Part shown: piece by piece, positions 1-5,285 of the stretch
Position numbering within the stretch: the stretch's first letter is position 1
Layout: every line of letters starts with the position of its first letter
NCBI GenBank assembly: GCA_041655055.1
Contig: JBBAGE010000035.1
Coordinates: 1 to 16,954 of the forward strand
Length of the DNA: 16,954 nucleotides
Direction: 5' to 3'
Source: JBBAGE01 sp041655055
GTDB lineage: Bacteria > Pseudomonadota > Alphaproteobacteria > Rhodobacterales > Rhodobacteraceae
Translations under genes and position numbers: made by a program
The notes under the pieces: model-generated
Databases searched by the model: none
Seen by the model: the letters and a program-made list of their open reading frames with translations, nothing else
Told to the model about the DNA's origin: nothing

Positions 1-1
1 T

Positions 2-613
2 GTTGAATATCTGCCGGCGCTCTCTAACCCTATCGGGCGGGAGGATGACAATTTCCGGCACGGCTGGACGGCATTTTACTGGGCCTGGTGGATTAGTTGG
101 TCGCCCTTTGTTGGCATGTTCATCGCCCGCGTCAGCCGGGGCCGTTCAGTGCGCGAATTCGTACTCGCTGTGTTGCTCATCCCCTCGATCGTTTCTACAG
201 TCTGGATGACGGCACTTGGCGGCACAGCCATCAGCCAAGTCGTCGATCAGGGCATGGCCTCGGTCCAGTCTGCGGCTCTGGAACTACAACTTTTTGAAAT
301 GCTTTCGGGTCTGCCGCTGACGGCGTTCACATCGCTTGTTGGCATTATTCTTGTTATCGTGTTTTTCGTGACCTCCTCTGACTCTGGCTCGCTCGTTATT
401 GATACGATCGCTGCAGGAGGCAAGATGAACGCACCCACCCCGCAAAGGGTATTTTGGGCAAGTTTCGAGGGACTCGTCGCTATTGCCCTTCTTCTCGGCG
501 GGGGGCTTGCTGCCTTACAGGCCATGGCGGTTTCCACCGGGTTTCCATTCACCATCGTTCTGCTCGGCGCCTGTTTCGCCCTTGTGAAAGGATTGATGGC
601 TGAGCCACGTTGA
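2..613 (+). CDS. BCCT family betaine/choline/carnitine transporter, C-terminal part (5' end outside window)
   Basis: The frame is open from the left edge and gives the last 203 residues of a BCCT secondary transporter, an inner-membrane protein that takes up quaternary ammonium compounds such as glycine betaine, choline or carnitine, usually with sodium or protons. The family signature helix (TM8) is visible near window residues 26-36 as FYWAWWISWSP, followed by the VGMFIARxSRGR loop and the amphipathic REF segment. Farther on, VTSSDSGSLVID (about residues 122-133) is the conserved BCCT TM10 region. Hydrophobic segments then continue to a short tail ending MAEPR. Whole family members are about 500-650 residues, so roughly the last third is present. 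An ATG at 116 is internal and is not the start. The substrate cannot be told from this part. No terminator is obvious downstream. Codon use is less GC3-rich than in the genes beyond 3 kb. Confidence 0.93.
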   Translation, partial: VEYLPALSNPIGREDDNFRHGWTAFYWAWWISWSPFVGMFIARVSRGRSVREFVLAVLLIPSIVSTVWMTALGGTAISQVVDQGMASVQSAALELQLFEMLSGLPLTAFTSLVGIILVIVFFVTSSDSGSLVIDTIAAGGKMNAPTPQRVFWASFEGLVAIALLLGGGLAALQAMAVSTGFPFTIVLLGACFALVKGLMAEPR

Positions 614-730
614 CCTTGGCACGACCGGCGTGGAAATTTCCGCCTCCTATGGAAAAGCCCGCGCACGGCAGGGCGATAAGATTGCGGTGATGGATCTTGG
701 CTACCGGGCCAAAATCCCTATCTCTGCCAG

Positions 731-970
731 ATGCATAATATACCGATCCACAAGCGCCTGATCCGAATGCGCGATGAGGCTATCCGCCGGCCGCCCTATA
801 GGGCGGTCTATGCCCATGCGCTGACGGTTGCGCATATGGAGGGGCGTCTGATCGCCGATGATCATCCCGCCTGGCACCGGGTCTTTGACGCGATCGCGGC
901 GGCGCGCGGGGGCGATGCAGGGGCGCTGGATCTGATCGAGCGCGAGTTGTTGCGGATGCGGGCGCGGTAG
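731..970 (+). CDS. small hypothetical protein, 79 aa
   Basis: An ORF of 79 codons beginning MHNIPIHKRLIRMRDEA and ending in an arginine-rich tail. I do not recognise a family. It is predicted to be soluble, largely alpha-helical and basic, with no signal peptide, membrane segment or metal-binding motif. Codon use is GC-rich in the third position like the genes beyond 3 kb, which supports coding. The ribosome-binding site is weak: no AGGAG-like sequence precedes 731, and a start at the internal Met at 767 is possible. It lies 117 nt after the BCCT gene on the same strand. The gap between them contains a second open frame (about 597-764) that may be a relic of other coding sequence. It could be a genuine small gene or a remnant. 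Confidence 0.45.
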   Translation: MHNIPIHKRLIRMRDEAIRRPPYRAVYAHALTVAHMEGRLIADDHPAWHRVFDAIAAARGGDAGALDLIERELLRMRAR

Positions 971-1076
971 GGTCGCCGCAAGCTCACCCTATCACCACCA
1001 CCCAAAGCACGATGGCCACCATTGTCATCACCCAAAGTGAGGCTTCCGCTATGCGTTAGCCACTAGGGTTTGCGTA

Positions 1077-1329
1077 TCAGGGCCGGGCACGCGCCGCCGC
1101 GAAGGCACGCCGATTGCTTCCTCACCGGTGGCCTCTGCCATCTCGCCACGCCGGGCTTGTTTCGGCCCAGCCGTGAGCCGGTCATGAAATGCGCCAAATT
1201 CGGCTTCCCCGCGTTCGAGCAACCGCAAGCCGGCCCGCAACGCCGACGCATTTTGCTAGCGCACTGATACGATCAAGCGATCAACCAAGTCCGGGCGGCT
1301 TTCGTAAGAATAACGTTTTGTGTGGCCAC
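1077..1329 (-). pseudogene. decayed ParD-family antitoxin gene
   Basis: Read on the minus strand, the pieces of a ParD-type ribbon-helix-helix antitoxin can be joined across three lesions. From a GTG at 1329 comes VATQNVILTKAAR, typical of a ParD start. A frameshift near 1290 leads into LVDRLIVSVR, then a TAG stop where ParD proteins usually have Tyr (consensus GRYQNAS), then QNASALRAGLRLLERGEAEF. The conserved QARRGEMAEATGEEAI-like tail follows, after which a second frameshift near 1110 gives RRAFAAARARP and a stop at 1077. Each piece matches the order and spacing of the family. Antitoxins of this kind neutralise ParE toxins and repress their own operon. No ParE-like frame is seen downstream (below 1077) on this strand, so the toxin gene appears to be lost. 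The family match is from recall of ParD sequences. Confidence 0.72.
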
Positions 1330-1362
1330 AGGTGTCGTTGTCCAGTGCATTGGCAATCTATG

Positions 1363-1433
1363 CCGATGCAGACCTAATGTCGATTTCTTGTCGTTATGAA
1401 CAAGAGCCATGCGGATAACGAAGTCTGCATCGG
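1363..1433. repeat. nested inverted repeats, possible structured element
   Basis: Two perfect 11-bp arms, CCGATGCAGAC at 1363-1373 and GTCTGCATCGG at 1423-1433, enclose a second perfect 7-bp pair, TCGTTAT at 1391-1397 and ATAACGA at 1415-1421. On the right side the two helices are almost contiguous (one base apart). On the left they are separated by 17 nt. As RNA this would fold into a two-helix stem on either strand. It sits just upstream of the decayed parD gene (minus) and 108 nt upstream of the CDF gene (plus), so it could be a leader of either, or the remains of a mobile element end. No T-run follows, so a simple terminator is unlikely. Confidence 0.5.
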
Positions 1434-1540
1434 GGCTATGATCGCACTCGATTTCAGCATATCGGTGAACGCGCACCAAGGATTGGGCCAATTATTCCGC
1501 CGGGGGCGCAAGCCTCCTCCTGAAAACCAGAACGTGCTGA

Positions 1541-2437
1541 ATGCCACTCATGTCTCCTTTGACGAAGATTGCCACCGGAAGCATTGTGGTTGGCCTTATC
1601 GTTCTGGCCATTAAAACCGTCGCATGGTGGATGACCGGCTCGATCGCGCTGCTGTCGGACGCGCTTGAGAGCACGGTGAACGTAGCGACGGCGATAGCAG
1701 CGCTTATTGCAATACGCGTGGCGGCGCGTCCTGCGGATGCCAATCATCCCTATGGGCACCATAAGGCAGAGCTGTTGAGCGCTATCCTCGAAGGCGTGAT
1801 GATCATCATCGCCGCGTTGCTGATCATACGTGAGGCCTATTTTGGCCTTCTCGCGCCGCGTGTGCTGGATGCTCCGTTAGAGGGGCTATTGTTGAACGGT
1901 GCGGCCAGCGTGATCAATGCTTTCTGGTGCTGGATCCTGATCTCTCAGGGGCGCAAGCGGCGGTCGCCAGCATTGGTGGCCGATGGTCGACATCTCCTTA
2001 CGGATGTCATTTCTTCAGTAGGGGTCATATTCGGGGTATTGATCGCGATCATATCCGGTTGGGCTATTCTCGATCCGATAATGGCGCTGATCGTCGCGAT
2101 CAACATCCTCTGGTCCGGCTGGAATGTGATGCGGGAATCGATGAGTGGGCTGTTGGACGAGGCCATCCCCGAGGCCATTCTCGAACGCATACGCGAAACG
2201 ATTGCCCGCGAAGCCACCGGGGCAATTGAGGCGCACGACCTGCGCACCCGCACTGCCGGTAGGGCATCATTTGTCGAATTTCATCTGATCGTGCCCGGTG
2301 AAATGACGGTCAATGCGGCGCATGATATCTGTGACCGGATTGAGATTGCGTTAAAGGATATCTTGGAGGATTGCGTTGTGACCATTCACGTCGAGCCAGA
2401 ATGCAAGGCAAAGCAATCAGGCGTGCTTGTTTTGTAA
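1541..2437 (+). CDS. cation diffusion facilitator (CDF) family metal efflux transporter
   Basis: 298 residues, the usual size of a bacterial CDF protein. CDF dimers in the inner membrane export divalent metals (Zn, Fe, Mn, Co and similar) in exchange for protons. Visible landmarks: TM1 around residues 12-30; GSIALLSDALES with the TM2 metal-site positions as E43 and N47; the loop HPYGHHKAE at 69-77; TM3 and TM4 at about 79-96 and 113-134; TM5 ADGRHLLTD with H151 and D155, the second half of the transport site; TM6 at about 165-190; then a cytoplasmic dimerisation domain (about 205-290) with AHDLRTRTAGRASFVEFHL and a late VTIHVEPE. The pair E/N in TM2 with H/D in TM5 differs from the all-Asp/His zinc site of YiiP, so the metal cannot be assigned. 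No good Shine-Dalgarno sequence precedes 1541; Met4 at 1550 is an alternative start. It stands alone, with relics on both sides. Confidence 0.92.
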   Translation: MPLMSPLTKIATGSIVVGLIVLAIKTVAWWMTGSIALLSDALESTVNVATAIAALIAIRVAARPADANHPYGHHKAELLSAILEGVMIIIAALLIIREAYFGLLAPRVLDAPLEGLLLNGAASVINAFWCWILISQGRKRRSPALVADGRHLLTDVISSVGVIFGVLIAIISGWAILDPIMALIVAINILWSGWNVMRESMSGLLDEAIPEAILERIRETIAREATGAIEAHDLRTRTAGRASFVEFHLIVPGEMTVNAAHDICDRIEIALKDILEDCVVTIHVEPECKAKQSGVLVL

Positions 2438-2441
2438 ACTG

Positions 2442-2603
2442 ATGCCCGTATCATCCATGCGGGAATGGTGGCTGTCACATTTTGGGATGGGCATAGTCCC
2501 GCACGAGCAGGTCAACGGGTGGAAAGTTGCGTGGCAACTGCCGTGGATTGAATGGCGGGCCATCTTGCACAGCTTTCTCGGAACACCTCAGCGTGTTCGA
2601 TGA
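2442..2603 (+). CDS. tryptophan-rich small ORF, 53 aa, doubtful
   Basis: Begins 4 nt after the CDF stop codon and encodes MPVSSMREWWLSHFG and onward to a Gly-Thr-Pro-Gln-Arg-Val-Arg end. It contains six tryptophans in 53 residues, an unusual composition for a random frame. I do not recognise it. There is no clear ribosome-binding site, although coupling to the CDF stop would be possible. It may be a true small protein or the remnant of a larger membrane protein gene. Confidence 0.2.
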   Translation: MPVSSMREWWLSHFGMGIVPHEQVNGWKVAWQLPWIEWRAILHSFLGTPQRVR

Positions 2604-3025
2604 AGGTGACTGCTAGAATTCTTCGGGCCACATATCGACTGGTTCAGAGCGATGATTTCATCGCTGGAAATCAATTAATCTCCGTTTGCGCGACGAGCAT
2701 GTGCGCCGGTCGCACCGAATGAACGACGTCCGCGTTTTCTCGTGGTCCGATCCAGCATCCCGGCGAGGGTTACAACTGCCGTTGTCCCCTTTGTGGCTGA
2801 TGAGACCGAGTTTGGATATCACGAATACACCACAAGCGTGTCGTCGGGAATGTCGGCAAGCTCGTCGGTCAGCACAACCGGTTCTCGACCGCCTTTGATG
2901 TTGCGCACCGCCGGTGCGGGCTGGCCGGGATGGGCATCGCTTATGGGTTCGAGAATGCGTTACTGTTGTGAATGGCGGTCGTGAAGTCGTGGATTGCCTG
3001 CCGATCACTTCCTGTGTGGGCAAGA

Positions 3026-3031
3026 TTGACT
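3026..3031 (+). promoter_or_regulatory. candidate -35 element of the imuA promoter
   Basis: TTGACT matches the sigma-70-type -35 consensus in five of six positions. With 17-18 nt spacing the -10 region falls at about 3049-3055, inside the LexA box, which is the normal arrangement for repression by occlusion. The -10 itself is a poor match. Transcription would start near 3061. Confidence 0.4.
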
Positions 3032-3045
3032 CTGCCTACACACAT

Positions 3046-3060
3046 GAACAAATAGTGAAC
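3046..3060 (+). promoter_or_regulatory. LexA box (alphaproteobacterial SOS operator)
   Basis: The sequence is GAAC, seven bases, GAAC, an exact match to the direct-repeat LexA operator of alphaproteobacteria (GTTC-N7-GTTC on the other strand), known from Rhodobacter and Paracoccus. It lies 44 nt before the preferred imuA start and overlaps the expected -10 region. LexA should repress imuA-imuB-dnaE2 until RecA-stimulated cleavage during DNA damage. Known imuA operons in this class carry such a box. Confidence 0.88.
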
Positions 3061-3087
3061 ATAGAGCATGGAATCAGTGCAAATCCC

Positions 3088-3094
3088 GGAGGGG
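3088..3094 (+). promoter_or_regulatory. ribosome-binding site deciding the imuA start
   Basis: GGAGGGG ends 9 nt before the ATG at 3104. The only earlier in-frame ATG, at 3068, has no such site and would sit about 6-8 nt after the expected transcription start and the LexA box. This favours 3104. Confidence 0.55.
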
Positions 3095-3103
3095 CTATCC
3101 CCG

Positions 3104-3847
3104 ATGCGCAGACCTCAGGACAGAGCCCTTGCCGAACTTCGGGCGCGTATCGCGCGGCTGGGGGGCGGTGGGATGTGCGGTGATGGGGTGCTGCCGTTCG
3201 GGATTGCGGGTTTGGATCGCAAGCTGCCGGGGGGCGGGCTGGCGCTTGGCTGTCTGCATGAGGTGGCAGGCGGTGGCGACGGGGCGGCGGCGGCTGGTTT
3301 TGCCGCCGGGATTGCGGCACGCACCACGGGGCAGGTGCTTTGGTGTGTGGCGATGCAGGATTTGTTCGCGCCGGGGCTGGAGCAGGCGGGATTGCCGCCC
3401 GGCCGGGTGATTTTCGTTGAGGCGGGCGACGACAAGGCCGTGCTGGCTTCGATGGAGGAAGGGCTGCGCCATGGCGGGCTGGGGGCGGTCGTGGGGGATG
3501 TTGCGCGTCTGCCGATGGTGGCGTCGCGCAGGTTGCATCTGGCGGCGAAGGGGACGGGCACGCTTTGTATCGCGCTGCGCCGCTGGTGGGGGCGGACGGG
3601 GGCCAGCGATTTCGGGCAACCGACGGCGGCGATGACGCGCTGGCGGGTTTCGGCCCTGCCATCGGAGCCTTTGCCGGTGGCGGGAATCGGGCGGGCGCGC
3701 TGGCGGGTGGAACTGATCCGCGCGCGGGCGGGCGAATGTGTCGATATCGAATTGGAGGCATGCGATGGCTCGGGTCATCTCGGTCTTCCTGCCGATGTGG
3801 CCGATCGATCGGCTGCGCAGGCAGGCAGGCGCAAAGCCGGCGGCTGA
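3104..3847 (+). CDS. imuA: ImuA, SOS mutagenesis accessory protein (RecA-like, no working Walker A)
   Basis: About 247 residues, normal for ImuA. ImuA works with ImuB and the polymerase DnaE2 in damage-induced, error-prone translesion synthesis; it is a RecA-fold protein that lacks ATP-binding residues and interacts with the other mutasome parts. Here the N-terminal helix (MRRPQDRALAELRARIARL) is followed by the family core FGIAGLDRKLPGGGLALG and the cysteine/histidine-containing turn CLHEVAG. Where RecA has GPESSGKT, this protein has only GGGDGAAAAG, so the Walker A lysine is missing, as expected. A later RLPMVASRRLHLAAKGTGTL segment is also typical. A longer start at 3068 adds 12 residues but leaves no room for a leader after the LexA-controlled promoter. 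The 3' end overlaps imuB by 83 nt in another frame, which suggests translational coupling. Family assignment also rests on gene order. Confidence 0.9.
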   Translation: MRRPQDRALAELRARIARLGGGGMCGDGVLPFGIAGLDRKLPGGGLALGCLHEVAGGGDGAAAAGFAAGIAARTTGQVLWCVAMQDLFAPGLEQAGLPPGRVIFVEAGDDKAVLASMEEGLRHGGLGAVVGDVARLPMVASRRLHLAAKGTGTLCIALRRWWGRTGASDFGQPTAAMTRWRVSALPSEPLPVAGIGRARWRVELIRARAGECVDIELEACDGSGHLGLPADVADRSAAQAGRRKAGG

Positions 3848-5285
3848 GGCGCCGCTGGCCCTTGTCGGGCGTGACAGAAACCGCCGGGTAGTGACGGCGG
3901 CCGATCCGGCGGCAAAGATGCTTGGCTTGCGCGCAGGCATGCCCGTGACCAAGGCTCAGGCGCTGGTGCCCGGGCTGGTGATCGAACCTGCCGATCCGCA
4001 GGCCGATGCAAAAAGCCTTGGCCGGCTCGCGCTTTGGGTGATGCAACGCTTTTCGCCCATCGTGGCGGTTGACGGGGCGGACGGGATCGTCATCGACGCG
4101 ACCGGTGCTGCCCATCTGCATGGGGGCGAAGGGGCGATGCTCGACGCGCTGACCGGACGGCTGGCCCTGTCTGGCGTCACTGCCCGCGCCGCTATTGCCG
4201 ATAGCCGGGGCGCGGCCCATGCGCTGGCGCGCTATGGTGGCGCGCCGGTCTTTGTCGCCCCGCCCGGTGAAACTGCGCCGCTTCTTGCGCCGCTGCCGCT
4301 GCAGGCCCTGCGCCTGCCACCTGCGATTGTGATGGGGCTGCATGATCTCGGCTTTTCCCGCATCGGCGATCTGACCGGCCAGCCGCGTGCGCCCCTGACC
4401 CGGCGTTTCGGGCCGGAATTGTGTCGCCGGCTTGATCAGGCGTTCGGCACGCTGGCCGAACCGATCGAGCCGATCCGACCGCAGGAATTGATCACCGCCC
4501 GCCGCGCTTTTGCCGAACCCATCGGCGCGGCGGAAACCATCGCGCGCTATATCGGCAAACTGGTCGCAACGCTTTGCGCGGCGCTGGAGGCGCGCGGGCT
4601 TGGGGTGCGGCGGCTTGATCTGATCTGTCACCGCGTCGATAATCAGGTTCAGACGGTGCGGATCGGATTGGCCATGCCGCAGCGCGATCCTGCGCGCCTG
4701 ACCCGGCTGCTTTGCGACCGGATCGAGACCATCGCACCGGGCTTTGGGATCGAGATCATGACGCTGACGGCGACACTGACCGAGCCGTTGCGCCTGAAAC
4801 AGGCGGCCAGCAGTCTGATCGAAAACCCCGCGCCGGATCTGTCCGGCCTGATCGATACGCTGGCAAACCGGGTGGGGGCCAAGGCGATCTATCGCTTCGC
4901 GCCCCAGCCCAGCGATGTGCCCGAACGTTCGGTCCGCCGTATCCCGCCGCTGGCCGAGGATATGGGCGCGAACTGGCCCGATCATTGGCCGCGCCCCGCG
5001 CGCCTGCTGCCGCGCCCCGAACCGATCGAGACCATGGCCCTTTTGCCAGACCATCCGCCGAACTGGTTTTCCTGGCGGGGCGTGCGCCGTCATGTGCGCC
5101 GCGCCGATGGCCCCGAACGTATCTTTGGCGAATGGTGGAAACGTGATGCCGAACAGGTTGCGGTGCGCGATTATTTCCGGGTCGAGGACGATACCGGCGC
5201 GCGTTTCTGGATCTTTCGCGCGGGGGATGGCGAAAATGCGGCCACCGGATCGCATCGCTGGTTTTTGCATGGGATTTTCGGATGA
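3765..5285 (+). CDS. imuB: ImuB, catalytically inactive Y-family polymerase homologue of the mutasome
   Basis: 506 residues. ImuB is the hub of the ImuA-ImuB-DnaE2 mutasome: it resembles Y-family polymerases, has no polymerase activity, and links DnaE2 to the beta clamp. The start MARVISVFLPMWPIDRLRR is diagnostic: true Y-family enzymes have acidic catalytic residues in this first strand, and here there are none. The matching palm strand near residues 105-125 reads DGIVIDATGAAHLHGGE rather than the SxDE of active enzymes. The helix-hairpin-helix region (LGFSRIGDLTGQPRAPLTRRFG) and little-finger-like region follow, then the C-terminal tail with VPERSVRRIPPL and DYFRVEDDTGARFWIFR. I did not find a clear clamp-binding motif by eye. 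The start at 3765 is set by GGAGG at 3754-3758 with 6-nt spacing; a start at 3738 adds nine atypical residues. The stop overlaps the dnaE2 ATG by 4 nt. Confidence 0.93.
   Translation: MARVISVFLPMWPIDRLRRQAGAKPAAEAPLALVGRDRNRRVVTAADPAAKMLGLRAGMPVTKAQALVPGLVIEPADPQADAKSLGRLALWVMQRFSPIVAVDGADGIVIDATGAAHLHGGEGAMLDALTGRLALSGVTARAAIADSRGAAHALARYGGAPVFVAPPGETAPLLAPLPLQALRLPPAIVMGLHDLGFSRIGDLTGQPRAPLTRRFGPELCRRLDQAFGTLAEPIEPIRPQELITARRAFAEPIGAAETIARYIGKLVATLCAALEARGLGVRRLDLICHRVDNQVQTVRIGLAMPQRDPARLTRLLCDRIETIAPGFGIEIMTLTATLTEPLRLKQAASSLIENPAPDLSGLIDTLANRVGAKAIYRFAPQPSDVPERSVRRIPPLAEDMGANWPDHWPRPARLLPRPEPIETMALLPDHPPNWFSWRGVRRHVRRADGPERIFGEWWKRDAEQVAVRDYFRVEDDTGARFWIFRAGDGENAATGSHRWFLHGIFG

Larger units (their letters stand above)
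2438..3045. other. 608-bp stretch without a convincing gene
   Basis: Apart from the doubtful small ORF at 2442-2603, no frame here looks like a complete gene. A small symmetric inverted repeat, TGATTTC at 2653-2659 and GAAATCA at 2667-2673 with a 7-nt spacer, could be an operator or weak hairpin. On the minus strand, 2819-2959 is open for 47 codons with a protein-like composition (for example GREPVVLTDELADIPDD), and the same frame stays open again below 2819 after a single TGA. That would fit a decayed minus-strand gene, but I cannot name a family. The right end holds the imuA promoter region. Confidence 0.5.

Noticed and set aside
597..764. Plus-strand frame (DLGTTGVEISASYGKARARQ) between the BCCT gene and the 79-aa ORF
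   Set aside because: It has no start codon with a ribosome-binding site and no family I can name. It may be a relic but cannot be supported.
972..1050. Hydrophobic minus-strand peptide (MTMVAIVLWVVVIG) and search for a ParE toxin after the ParD remnant
   Set aside because: Only about 20 codons are open, with no start signal, and nothing resembles ParE.
3036..5270. 744-codon open frame on the minus strand, antisense to imuA/imuB
   Set aside because: Its product is dominated by Arg, Pro, Gln and Ala in a pattern typical of the antisense shadow of GC-rich genes; the plus strand holds the recognisable ImuA and ImuB.
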